DNA of 64,000 bases from Bacteroidia bacterium. Its GTDB lineage: Bacteria > Bacteroidota > Bacteroidia > Bacteroidales > UBA932. Both the position numbers and the translations under genes were made by a program. The notes below the pieces were generated by a model. It saw only the letters and a program-made list of their open reading frames with translations. It did not search any database and was not told the DNA's origin. Location: the NCBI GenBank assembly GCA_009929175.1, contig SABC01000003.1:1-64000 (forward strand), in the 5' to 3' direction. Shown in pieces: positions 8,301 to 15,453 of the stretch (positions are counted from its first letter, which is position 1; each line of letters begins with the position of its first letter).

Positions 8301-8777
8301 TAGGGTCTCTATATACCTGTTATCATATGTGATGTAAGGGTCATTCATATCCACCCAGTATCCCATCAGCTCGGTAAGGCTCTCCCACTCTTTGGTGTAT
8401 TTCATTACTTCTCTACGGCATGCATTGTTGTATTCACTTACCGAAATTTTTGTGCCAATATCTTCTTTGGTGATTCCCAACATCTTTTCCACTCCCAACT
8501 CTACCGGCAACCCATGTGTGTCCCATCCGGCCTTTCGCTCAACACGGAATCCTTTTTGGGTTTTGTAGCGGCAAAAGACATCCTTGATGGCCCTCGCCAT
8601 CACGTGGTGGATTCCCGGCATCCCGTTTGCCGAAGGCGGCCCTTCGTGAAAAATAAATTTGGGAGCCCCCTCTCTTTGAGAAATCGTTTTTGCAAAACAA
8701 TTCTCGCTGTTCCATTTTTCTAAAACAGAGCGGTTGATCTCTACAAGATCCAGTTTCTTATATTCGGCAAATCTCAT
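5355..8777 (-). CDS. ileS: Isoleucyl-tRNA synthetase
   Basis: A 1140-residue class I aminoacyl-tRNA synthetase that charges tRNA-Ile. The HIGH motif appears as GMPGIHH (about 52-58) within FHEGPPSANGMPGIHHVMAR. The KMSKS motif is NKMSKRLGN (about 687). The editing domain lies between them, with TTTPWTLPSN and GTGIVHIAP. The C-terminal anticodon-binding part has NWYVRLNRKRFW. It is longer than the E. coli enzyme (938), with the extended C-terminus of the long bacterial/eukaryote-like form. It lies divergent from cvpA and upstream of guaD. Confidence 0.98.
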   Translation of the reverse strand: MRFAEYKKLDLVEINRSVLEKWNSENCFAKTISQREGAPKFIFHEGPPSANGMPGIHHVMARAIKDVFCRYKTQKGFRVERKAGWDTHGLPVELGVEKMLGITKEDIGTKISVSEYNNACRREVMKYTKEWESLTELMGYWVDMNDPYITYDNRYIETLWHLLKVIYQKGYLYKGYSIQPFSPAAGTGLSTHELNQPGCYRDVKDTTCVAQFEVVKDSASEMLFEGDDLAVYMLAWTTTPWTLPSNTALCVGPSIDYVRVKSFNPYTGSPAIFLLAADLVGSLFNPKGAEASMDEYKAGDKVVPYRIMEGDVKGSQLCGINYKQLIPWVNPGEGAFRVISGDFVTTSDGTGIVHIAPTFGADDQRVALKNGVPALMVMDKEGNMQALVDRSGKFYKLEDLDANFTTTNVDSQLYGEYAGRFVKNSYDPALTDSDTTLDVDLAVMLKQQGLAFRIEKHVHSYPHCWRTDKPVLYYPMDSWFIKTTAVQQRMIELNNTIDWKPESTGSGRFGKWLKNLQDWNLSRSRYWGTPLPVWHSEEGSEEICIGSANELYNEIEKSVVAGFMNSNPLKDSGFVPGDFSAANYEKIDLHRPFVDEIVLVSPTGKKMKRESDLIDVWFDSGAMPFAQEGLARLGSDSFGQAADFIAEGVDQTRGWFFTLHAIATMVKDDVAFRTVISNGLVLDKEGNKMSKRLGNAVDPFKTLSEQGADALRWYMLTNAQPWDNLKFDVGGVDEVRRKFFGTLYNTYSFFALYANVDGFDNSAPRIPLAMRPEIDRWIISLLNTLIKEVGEAYDNYDVTSAGRKIQDFINDNLSNWYVRLNRKRFWGGEMDSDKLSAYQTLYSCLESISILSAPIAPFFMERLFLDLNAVTGNHTNESVHLVLMPEADEDSIDKALEERMELAQRASSMILALRRKVNIKVRQPLAKILLPVLDNRIKEQFELVKPLVLSEVNVKEVEYIMDTIGLVTKRIKPNFKVLGKRYGKQMKEISAAFASFTQEQIAEIERSELYKLDMPGGVVEITAQDVEITSEDMPGWLVASEGKLTVAMDISITPELRREGTARELVNRIQNMRKDTGLEVTDKISITLESKPEIEDSLTGFREYVCSQTLARELITVPGYKGGLSIEWDDETLNIEIKKV

Positions 8778-8795
8778 TTTTGGATTTTTTTTGAA

Positions 8796-8826
8796 TTTGC
8801 AAAGATACGATTATTCATTACTTTTG
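8796..8826 (+). promoter_or_regulatory. cvpA promoter in a divergent promoter region
   Basis: TTTG (8796-8799), 19-base spacer, TACTTTTG (8819-8826): a textbook Bacteroides promoter 14 bases before the cvpA ATG. On the opposite strand TATCTTTG (8807-8800) is the -7 box for ileS, with a poor -33. The two promoters overlap back to back. Confidence 0.7.
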
Positions 8827-8839
8827 AAAAAAATTGATT

Positions 8840-9343
8840 ATGGGCACTCTCCTAAACAATGTTGATATACTTATGTTGGTATGCTTTATTCCGGCAGTAA
8901 TCGGAGGGATCATGAGCGGCCTGGTGCGCCAGCTAGCCTCCATTTTGGCTCTTGTGCTGGGTGTTTGGGCCGGGTGGCACTTTTCCTCCATGTTATCGGA
9001 CGGAATCAAAATTTGGTTTAAGACCGAGAACGAATTACTTGATATAATCTCATTCGGCATTATTTTCATTGTTGTAATTTTTGCTGTCAATATCATCGGA
9101 AAAGCCCTTTCGGGCGTGATAAAAATGGTGCTTTTGGGATGGCTGGACAAGCTGCTGGGGGTATTGTTCGCAATTCTGAAGTATTCCTTCATTTTTAGCA
9201 TTATTATCTATCTTTTAAACTCCCTCGACGGCCTTTACCCTTTTTTGCCTCATGAAATGCTTGCAGATTCAACGATTTACCCAATCATTAAAGACCTGGC
9301 TCCTTTTCTTTTTCCCTACTTGCAAAAGGTTAATCTTTTTTAA
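8840..9343 (+). CDS. cvpA: CvpA family membrane protein
   Basis: A 167-residue integral membrane protein with four predicted hydrophobic segments (about 10-30, 35-50, 68-88, 108-130) and the CvpA-family opening with an acidic first helix and GGIMSGLVRQLASILALVLGVWAGW. E. coli CvpA is linked to colicin V export and envelope fitness; the molecular function is unsettled. ATG at 8840 is preferred to an upstream in-frame TTG at 8834. It lies just before a peptide-export locus, but the gap contains a separate promoter, so a functional link is only suggestive. Confidence 0.85.
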   Translation: MGTLLNNVDILMLVCFIPAVIGGIMSGLVRQLASILALVLGVWAGWHFSSMLSDGIKIWFKTENELLDIISFGIIFIVVIFAVNIIGKALSGVIKMVLLGWLDKLLGVLFAILKYSFIFSIIIYLLNSLDGLYPFLPHEMLADSTIYPIIKDLAPFLFPYLQKVNLF

Positions 9344-9372
9344 AAACTGCTTTTTTCAGCAGTATCGGTAAA

Positions 9373-9393
9373 ATTATAACCGCCTTTTATAAT
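9373..9393. promoter_or_regulatory. AT-rich palindrome upstream of the exporter promoter
   Basis: ATTATAA (9373-9379) and TTATAAT (9387-9393) form a perfect 7-bp inverted repeat ending five bases before the -33 element. It could be an operator for regulated bacteriocin-type expression, or a weak transcript end for cvpA. No T run follows. Confidence 0.35.
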
Positions 9394-9397
9394 CCTG

Positions 9398-9429
9398 TTG
9401 ATTTTTTCCAATATTTTACCATAGTTTCG
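9398..9429 (+). promoter_or_regulatory. Promoter candidate of the peptide-export locus
   Basis: TTG (9398-9400), 21-base spacer, TAGTTTCG (9422-9429), one mismatch from TAnnTTTG. It would give a leader of about 95 bases before the preferred start at 9531. Confidence 0.45.
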
Positions 9430-9530
9430 CTCTTGGGAACGGGACAAATGTGTGGTCAGATTAGCCTTTTATGAGCAGGAGAGGTAGTGAAGTTGGGATG
9501 TCCCGTTCTTTTTTATTTTTGATTAAAGTT

Positions 9531-11627
9531 ATGGGAAGTATCAGGAGGGTAAGCATCAGGGTGAGGCAAAACGATACAAGCGACTGTGGAGCGGCAGCTT
9601 TGGCATCGGTTGCAGCCCACGCAGGAATAAGGAGTTCGGTTGCCATGCTCCGTCATTTAAGCGGAACAGACTCGTCCGGGACCACGATCAAAGGGCTTAT
9701 TGAGGCTGCCAATGCAATAGGACTTGGTGCAGAGGCTTTCCGGGGTACCGCCCAATCCCTATCCCTGGTTCCGAAACCGGCAATCCTGCATATCAAAAAA
9801 GAGAATGGAATACTCCACTATGTTGTGCTTTCAAAACATTCACGTGGTAAATTCCTTGTCATGGACCCTGCAGACGGTCAAATCCACAAAAAGGAGATCG
9901 ATAGCATATGCCACGAGTGGAGCGGTATTGTCGTGCTTTTCAGCTTTCCTGACAATCTCAGGAAAAAAGCCTCAATACTCACTTCCCACATAAGGGAATT
10001 GCTCAGGCTGATAGTTTCCCGGTGGAAGATATATCCGGCAACCCTGGCAATATCGGTGGTCAGTACCGTTTCTATGCTGGCTGTTGCTGTTTTTATAAAG
10101 GAGCTTCTGGACTCCGTGATACCGGGAGGGGATCTTGCGAGGCTCAAAATCTTCTCCCTTGCCGTGGCGGCAATAACCCTGACCTCAATCTTACTATCAG
10201 CCCTGCGTTCTTGTATGCTGGTCAAGGCGGGGGTAGGGATTGAGAAGGAACTTACGGGAGAGTACATGGAGCAACTATGCCACATACCCCTTCCTTTCTA
10301 CGGATCATTCAAAACCGGAGAGTTGACTTCCAGAATTTCCGACATCTACAGGATACGTAGTTTTGTTGCAGAGACCCTGCCGGACACCTTGGTTGCTGCA
10401 GTCACCCTTGCACTTTCGTTTTTCTTGTTGTTTTGGATAAACTCCACAATGGCCTGGTTATGCATGCTCTTCCTCCCCATATACCTGTCTGTTTTTATAG
10501 TCCATGACAAAGTTCGTAAACCGGGAATCCGGAGGCTACTGGAAAAAGGGGCTGCATTCCAGGGTTACCTGATAGAAAACCTGCGGGCAATGGCCACAAT
10601 CAGAAATTTTGGGCTCAGGAAACGGTTTATGGCCGGAGCCTCAATCAAACATAATGACCTGGCCAAAGAGCTGGTGACAACATCCAAAGCTGCAATAATT
10701 GCCGGGAGTTGCGCTGACCTGGCTTCGAGGATGCTTTCTGTCGTTATCCTGTGGTTTGGCGGAAAGGGTGTTGTTGCTGGTACATTATCGACGGGTGAGA
10801 TGGTTTCATTTTTTACAATGGCTTCGCTATTTTCTTCGCCAATGCAACAATTAGCCATCTCCTTTGCAGCATTACGTGAGGGGCTGACTGCTTCCTCCCG
10901 TTTCAATGACATCATGATGGTAAGGAGAGAACGTTACAATTCCGGTATTATCAAGGCCAGCAGCTCCGCAATTGAGGTAAGGGAGCTCTCCTTTGGTTAC
11001 CCCGGGAGGGAGATGCTCTTCAGAGGGCTCTCTTTTTCAATCGAAAAGGGAAGGATTGTATTGCTTACGGGAGAGAGCGGGTGTGGCAAAAGCACTGTAA
11101 TATCACTGATACTGAAACATCTTGTTCCAAGAGCCGGAACAATTGGCAGCTATCTGGACAGCAATTCAAATATTGAGAAATGGAGGGAGATGATTGCCTT
11201 GGTTCCCCAGAATCCCGACCTGCTAGGGGAAAGCATTATGGAGTGCATTATTCCCGGAGATCCCGGAGATCTGGACGGGAGTTACTTTTCAAGGCTTGTT
11301 AACGAACTGGAGCTGGACAAAATGGCTTCCAGGTTTCCATTTGGTTTTTCAACCCATCCGGGTGAAGGAGGAGCTCTTCTTTCCAGAGGCGAACAACAAA
11401 GGGTGGCCTATGCCAGGGCGGCGATGAAACGGGCACCTGTCATGCTTTTGGACGAGGCTACAGCCTCTCTGGATATACATTCACAAGAGCTGATCCTCAA
11501 CTCTGTATCAAGGCTCAGGGAGGAGGGATGTGCCATCCTCATTGTATCACATGATAAAAGCATATCAAAGTTAGCGGACCTTACAATAGACATGGGGTTA
11601 TACTCCTGTAAAACAATAGCATCATAA
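9531..11627 (+). CDS. C39-peptidase ABC exporter (PCAT) for double-glycine peptides
   Basis: A 698-residue peptidase-containing ABC transporter that cleaves a GG leader and exports the mature peptide. The N-terminal C39 papain-like domain has the Cys19 box (QNDTSDCGAAAL), His96 (LHYVVL) and Asp112 (MDPADG). A six-helix transmembrane domain spans about 165-445. The ATPase domain has Walker A GESGCGKS (514-521), signature LLSRGEQQRV (617-626), Walker B VMLLDEA (637-643) and H-loop His674. The frame extends to 9471, but ATG 9531 puts the catalytic Cys at the usual distance from the N-terminus. Two GG-leader peptide genes follow 70 bases downstream. All catalytic residues are present, so it should be active. 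Confidence 0.93.
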   Translation: MGSIRRVSIRVRQNDTSDCGAAALASVAAHAGIRSSVAMLRHLSGTDSSGTTIKGLIEAANAIGLGAEAFRGTAQSLSLVPKPAILHIKKENGILHYVVLSKHSRGKFLVMDPADGQIHKKEIDSICHEWSGIVVLFSFPDNLRKKASILTSHIRELLRLIVSRWKIYPATLAISVVSTVSMLAVAVFIKELLDSVIPGGDLARLKIFSLAVAAITLTSILLSALRSCMLVKAGVGIEKELTGEYMEQLCHIPLPFYGSFKTGELTSRISDIYRIRSFVAETLPDTLVAAVTLALSFFLLFWINSTMAWLCMLFLPIYLSVFIVHDKVRKPGIRRLLEKGAAFQGYLIENLRAMATIRNFGLRKRFMAGASIKHNDLAKELVTTSKAAIIAGSCADLASRMLSVVILWFGGKGVVAGTLSTGEMVSFFTMASLFSSPMQQLAISFAALREGLTASSRFNDIMMVRRERYNSGIIKASSSAIEVRELSFGYPGREMLFRGLSFSIEKGRIVLLTGESGCGKSTVISLILKHLVPRAGTIGSYLDSNSNIEKWREMIALVPQNPDLLGESIMECIIPGDPGDLDGSYFSRLVNELELDKMASRFPFGFSTHPGEGGALLSRGEQQRVAYARAAMKRAPVMLLDEATASLDIHSQELILNSVSRLREEGCAILIVSHDKSISKLADLTIDMGLYSCKTIAS

Positions 11628-11630
11628 AAA

Positions 11631-11678
11631 AGGAGGGTGCACACTCCTGGGTGGTTCCCGCACACCCTTAGCTGCGGG
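11631..11678. promoter_or_regulatory. Two dyads between exporter and peptide genes
   Basis: AGGAGGGTGCACACTCCT (11631-11648) is a near-perfect 18-bp dyad centred on GTGCAC. CCCGCA (11657-11662) and TGCGGG (11673-11678) form a second stem with a 10-base loop, ending 19 bases before the first peptide start. There is no T run, so these are not obvious terminators. They may be an operator, an RNA processing site or a stabilising 5' stem that sets peptide mRNA level. Confidence 0.4.
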
Positions 11679-11697
11679 ATTATATAATTAAATGGTC

Positions 11698-11886
11698 ATG
11701 GAAAAAATCAAGAGAGAACAATGGGGTCTTACCCCACTGGACGAGAGAGAGATGTTGCAGAATGGCGGACTTTCTCTCAGGGAGATTTGGAACTATCTCA
11801 CCCTGTTGGGTGAGGTTTTGAAAAAGGCCGAAAAATACTGGCCCAGTTTTAAACACGGTTTCGTAGACGGATGGGAGGCTGCGTGA
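11698..11886 (+). CDS. Double-glycine leader peptide A (putative two-peptide bacteriocin component)
   Basis: A 62-residue precursor. The leader is 24 residues, ending LTPLDEREMLQNGG, and the predicted mature peptide is 38 residues, starting LSLREIW and ending GFVDGWEAA. The mature part has no Cys, several Trp, amphipathic helix potential and a GxxxG motif (GFVDG, mature 30-34). The Leu/Glu/Met leader residues sit one position off the class II consensus. An ATG at 11692 is also in frame; 11698 gives a leader equal in length to that of peptide B. Its TGA overlaps the ATG of peptide B. The bacteriocin role is inferred from leader, size and exporter; a secreted signal is also possible. Confidence 0.75.
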   Translation: MEKIKREQWGLTPLDEREMLQNGGLSLREIWNYLTLLGEVLKKAEKYWPSFKHGFVDGWEAA

Positions 11887-12098
11887 TGGAAAGGAGTAAC
11901 AACGCAATGATGCTGATACCATTGACTTACGGAGAAATGTTAATGGTAAGGGGTGGTTCCGAAGGATGGGACCACGATATTGCCGAACAACTAGGCAGAG
12001 GAGCCGGATACACGGTTAAGAAATTATGGAGGCTTTTTCTGTTCATGAGTAAGAATCTCTACGAACTGCAGGCTAATACTCAGGTAATTTACAAATAG
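11886..12098 (+). CDS. Double-glycine leader peptide B (putative two-peptide bacteriocin component)
   Basis: A 70-residue precursor with a 24-residue leader ending LTYGEMLMVRGG. This fits the class II consensus exactly: Leu at -12, Thr at -11, Glu at -8, Met at -7, Val at -4, Gly-Gly at -2/-1. The predicted mature peptide is 46 residues, starting SEGWDHD, with GxxxG (GRGAG, mature 13-17) followed by an aromatic/basic helix (KKLWRLFLFM). There is no Cys. It starts inside the peptide A stop (TGATG), implying translational coupling and matched amounts. A 5' extension to ATG 11871 exists but would lengthen the leader. No immunity gene is evident before the next gene. Confidence 0.75.
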   Translation: MERSNNAMMLIPLTYGEMLMVRGGSEGWDHDIAEQLGRGAGYTVKKLWRLFLFMSKNLYELQANTQVIYK

Positions 12099-12148
12099 AT
12101 TCCCGGAGAAAATATTCCCCTCACGGGAGTTTGTTATTGAAAAAAATA

Positions 12149-12156
12149 TAACTTTG
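12149..12156 (+). promoter_or_regulatory. -7 box just before the TolC-type gene
   Basis: TAACTTTG matches TAnnTTTG six bases before the ATG at 12163. The only TTTG upstream (12130-12133) is 15 bases away, shorter than usual. It would give an almost leaderless mRNA, so read-through from the peptide genes may matter as well. Confidence 0.3.
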
Positions 12157-12162
12157 TCGATT

Positions 12163-13482
12163 ATGAAAAATAGATACAAACTCCCGTTATTATTCTTCCT
12201 GTTTTTCCCGCTCTTTTCTTTTTCACAAAAGAGCTGGACATTAGAGCAGTGCATCCGGTATGCATGGGAAAACAACCTGCAGCTCAAGCAACAGGAACTC
12301 GCCGTGGAACAAAGTGAAAACCAGTACAACCAGGCAAGGTTGAACTTTGTACCCTCTGTAAGTGCTTCCCTGAGTCATTCTATGAACTGGGGACGCTCGG
12401 TAAACGTGCAGGACCTGGAGATTATTGAAAACAAATTATCCCAGAGCACCAGCGCAAGTGCAAGGGCGGCAGTGAACCTTTTCGAAGGATTCACCAAAAC
12501 CAATGATTTGAAAAGCAAGAGTGTACAGATGGAGATAAGCCGCAGCGAAGTTGAAAAACTCCGCAATGATATCTCTGTGGAGATTGCCCGCTCATATCTG
12601 CAGATCCTATTGTCGGGGGAGATTCTGGAGGCCTCTCTTCAAAGTCTTGAATCAACGACCATTCAGGCCGAAAGGACTAAAAAACTAGTGGATGCAGGCA
12701 GCCTTGCATACAGTTCCCAGCTGGAGATTGAGGCACAGATAGCGGCCGAAAAAGTCCAGGTTGTGAATGCCCAAAACCAGCTCCGCAGTGCCATGCTCTC
12801 GCTTGAACAGCTGTTGGACCTGCCCGAAAATGCAGATTTCGGTATTGAGAAAGTAGAGATAGACTTCCTTATCAAAGACCACCATAATATTTCTGTGGAC
12901 GAACTTTTCCAAAGCTCACTCTCCCTTCCACAAATGAGGATAGCCGAGCTCAACCTCAAGAACTCCGAACTACAACTTGCAATTGCAAAAGGGAGGCTCT
13001 ATCCTTCCATATCTTTCTCTGCAGGTTACGGGAGCTACTACAGTGACAGCAGGGACCAATCCTTCTTTGACCAGTTTAACGAAAACCGCAATCCATCACT
13101 GGGTTTTGGCCTGAACATACCGATTTTCAACAATTACATGGTACGCACCAACGTGAAAAACGCACAGCTGGGTGTAACCAACTCCAAACTGGACCAAAAA
13201 TACAGGCAACAGCTGCTATACAAGGAAATCCAACAAGCCGGAAACGATGCCCTCTCCTATTTTGAAAGGTACAAGGCATCCGGACAAAACGTGAAAGCAA
13301 TGGAGGAGTCTTTCCGCTATGTACAGCAAAAATTTGACGTTGGTGTATTGAATGCTACAGATTACTCGGTTGCAAAGTCCAACCTGTTCCGTGCACGCTC
13401 CGAATATTACCAGGCCAAATACCAATATGTATTCCAGCTTAAGATCCTCGATTTTTACAAGGGAATCCCCATTTCACTATAA
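12163..13482 (+). CDS. TolC-family outer membrane efflux protein
   Basis: A 439-residue protein with a Sec signal (about 1-24, hydrophobic LLFFLFFPLFSFS) and the two-fold outer-membrane efflux protein repeat rich in long coiled coils: WTLEQCIRYAWENNLQLKQQ early, and a second repeat from about 240 with LPQMRIAELNLKNSELQLAIAKGRLYPSISFSAGYG. Trimers form an outer-membrane channel and periplasmic tunnel. It is followed at 15 bases by an adaptor gene and preceded by the C39 exporter and peptide genes, which suggests an envelope-spanning exporter. Pairing with a distant MacB or RND pump is the alternative. ATG 12163 is preferred to TTG 12154. Confidence 0.9.
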   Translation: MKNRYKLPLLFFLFFPLFSFSQKSWTLEQCIRYAWENNLQLKQQELAVEQSENQYNQARLNFVPSVSASLSHSMNWGRSVNVQDLEIIENKLSQSTSASARAAVNLFEGFTKTNDLKSKSVQMEISRSEVEKLRNDISVEIARSYLQILLSGEILEASLQSLESTTIQAERTKKLVDAGSLAYSSQLEIEAQIAAEKVQVVNAQNQLRSAMLSLEQLLDLPENADFGIEKVEIDFLIKDHHNISVDELFQSSLSLPQMRIAELNLKNSELQLAIAKGRLYPSISFSAGYGSYYSDSRDQSFFDQFNENRNPSLGFGLNIPIFNNYMVRTNVKNAQLGVTNSKLDQKYRQQLLYKEIQQAGNDALSYFERYKASGQNVKAMEESFRYVQQKFDVGVLNATDYSVAKSNLFRARSEYYQAKYQYVFQLKILDFYKGIPISL

Positions 13483-13497
13483 ATAAAAAGCACCAAT

Positions 13498-14751
13498 ATG
13501 TTTAAAAAATCTATCAAATGGATTATTGCTGCGGCTGTGGTTTTAGTAATATTACTGGCCTGGTACGGCAGCAAAAAGGGCAAAGCAGAGACTCCCGTAA
13601 CAATAGAAACGATATCGTTAAGGACAATCACTGAGGTTATCCCTGCAAACGGCAAGATCAAACCAGTCACAGAGGTAAAAATCAGCCCTGATGTTTCGGG
13701 AGAAATCGTGGAGCTCCACTTCAAAGAGGGAGACCCTATTAAAAGGGGCGACCTTATAATCAAAATAAAACAAGACGTTTACATCTCCATGAGAGAGCGT
13801 GCAGAGGCTTCACTCAATTCGGTTAAGGCCCAGCTTTCCCAACAGATGGCCCAGTTCGAACAGATCCGGCAGGCCTATGAGAGGAGCAAAATACTTTTTG
13901 GTCAAAAAGCCATTTCGGAGTCTGAATACGAAAATGCCTTTTCCCAGTACGAGGTTGCAAAAGCACAAATAGAGGCGGCCGAGTTCAACGTTAAAAGTGC
14001 TACTGCTGCCCTTAAGGAAGCACAGGAAAACCTGGTCAAAACAGTGATTTATGCACCTATGGACGGGATCATATCCAAAATGAGTGTAGAAAAGGGGGAA
14101 CGTGTTGTTGGTACCAGCCAGATGGCGGGTACCGAAATGCTCCGTATTGCCAATTTCGACAATATGGAGGTTTTGGTGGATGTGAATGAAAACGACATTA
14201 TCCGCATCAAGCAGGGTGATACCGCCACCATTGACGTGGATGCCTATCCCGGGAGGAAGTTCACCGGGATTGTAACCCAAATAGCCAACTCAGCCAAAAA
14301 CATAGGGTCGGCTATAGACCAGGTAACAAACTTCGAAGTCAAGGTGTATGTTTTGCCTGAATCCTACCATGATCTTAATCTGGAAGGCAAAAACCCTTTC
14401 CGGCCGGGCATGTCTGCCTCTGTTTCGGTACAGACAAACCGTCGCGAAAACGTAGTAGCCATTCCTCTTCAGGCTATTACAACCAGGACAGACCTTATGA
14501 GTGACTCTTTAAAGAACTCTTTGGGGATAAATGAGTCCAGGGAGCAGGTGTTTGTTGTAAAGCAAGACAACACCGTAGAGGTACGTGAAATTACAACGGG
14601 AATACAAGACCTTAACTATATAGAAGTTGTAACCGGCCTTACTGATGGAGAAAGAATAGTAACCGCTCCTTTCTCGGCTATCAGCAAAAATCTTAAACCG
14701 GGAACCACAGTCAAACATGAGGAAAAAGAGAAGCCCGGCACTATCAAATAG
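13498..14751 (+). CDS. HlyD/MacA-type periplasmic adaptor (membrane fusion protein)
   Basis: A 417-residue adaptor with an N-terminal anchor helix (about 7-25). A lipoyl/barrel-sandwich half (VSGEIVELHFKEGDPIKRGDLI) is followed by a long alpha-hairpin (about 95-185), the second lipoyl half (APMDGIISKMSVEKGERV) and beta-barrel and membrane-proximal domains. Such adaptors join an inner-membrane transporter to TolC. The sequence is closer to MacA/RND adaptors than to classical HlyD. No MacB or RND gene is present, so the C39 exporter upstream is the only partner in view. tsaB follows after 6 bases. Confidence 0.9.
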   Translation: MFKKSIKWIIAAAVVLVILLAWYGSKKGKAETPVTIETISLRTITEVIPANGKIKPVTEVKISPDVSGEIVELHFKEGDPIKRGDLIIKIKQDVYISMRERAEASLNSVKAQLSQQMAQFEQIRQAYERSKILFGQKAISESEYENAFSQYEVAKAQIEAAEFNVKSATAALKEAQENLVKTVIYAPMDGIISKMSVEKGERVVGTSQMAGTEMLRIANFDNMEVLVDVNENDIIRIKQGDTATIDVDAYPGRKFTGIVTQIANSAKNIGSAIDQVTNFEVKVYVLPESYHDLNLEGKNPFRPGMSASVSVQTNRRENVVAIPLQAITTRTDLMSDSLKNSLGINESREQVFVVKQDNTVEVREITTGIQDLNYIEVVTGLTDGERIVTAPFSAISKNLKPGTTVKHEEKEKPGTIK

Positions 14752-14757
14752 AATGTA

Positions 14758-15453
14758 ATGAGCGAAAAAGAACCTTTAATACTATTGGTCGAGACAGCAA
14801 CCGAACTTTGTTCGGTTGCTCTTTCTTACAGAGGAGAAATATTGGGAGAAGAGATTTCAAGGGAGCCTCGTTCACACGCATCCCTGATATCTGTAATGAC
14901 AATCAAATTAATGGAAAAGACTGGTTATACCATCCCAATGTGCGATGCTGTTGCTGTGAGCCATGGTCCGGGATCATATACCGGGCTAAGGGTCGGCGTA
15001 TCCTTTGCTAAGGGTATTTGCTACGCCGTTTCCAAGCCCCTGATTGCAATCGGAACCCTTGACATCATTGCTGCAATGACAGCAGGTACCTATGCCCTGG
15101 ACAACTCCTCATACATCGTTCCCATGATTGATGCTCGAAGGATGGAGGTCTACACTGCCACATACGATTCCAAAGGAAAAAGGATCAAGGATGTCGAGGC
15201 TTTGGTTGTTAAAGAGGATAGTTTTGACCGGCTGCTGGAAAGTGGAGAACTCTTTTTTTGCGGGGACGGCTCTGTTAAGGTAAAGCCAATTATCCGCCAT
15301 CCCAATGCAAGGTTTGTCGAGGCAGAGCCGTTGGCGTCCAATATGTCCCGTATTGCAACCCAAATCTACAAAACAAAAAAGTTTGAAGATTTGGCATACT
15401 TCGAACCTTTCTATTTAAAGGAGTTTATTGCAGGAAAGCCGACTACCTCATGA
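14758..15453 (+). CDS. tsaB: tRNA threonylcarbamoyladenosine biosynthesis protein TsaB
   Basis: A 231-residue ASKHA-fold protein that dimerises with TsaD in the t6A37 tRNA-modification complex. Diagnostic features are the N-terminal LLVETATELCSVAL, the motif SHGPGSYTGLRVGVSFAKG (about 70-88) and VPMIDARRMEVYTATYD. It follows the adaptor gene closely and may be co-transcribed. Its last 11 bases overlap the end of the convergent TlpA-like gene. Confidence 0.93.
   Translation: MSEKEPLILLVETATELCSVALSYRGEILGEEISREPRSHASLISVMTIKLMEKTGYTIPMCDAVAVSHGPGSYTGLRVGVSFAKGICYAVSKPLIAIGTLDIIAAMTAGTYALDNSSYIVPMIDARRMEVYTATYDSKGKRIKDVEALVVKEDSFDRLLESGELFFCGDGSVKVKPIIRHPNARFVEAEPLASNMSRIATQIYKTKKFEDLAYFEPFYLKEFIAGKPTTS

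Noticed and set aside
9346-9363. Rho-independent terminator after cvpA
   Set aside because: ACTGC/GCAGT can pair but the stem is only 5 bp and no T run follows.
12163-14751. A MacAB-TolC or RND drug pump operon
   Set aside because: The adaptor and TolC-type genes are present, but no MacB or RND pump gene is; the C39 exporter is the only inner-membrane transporter in the locus. Pairing with a distant pump stays possible.
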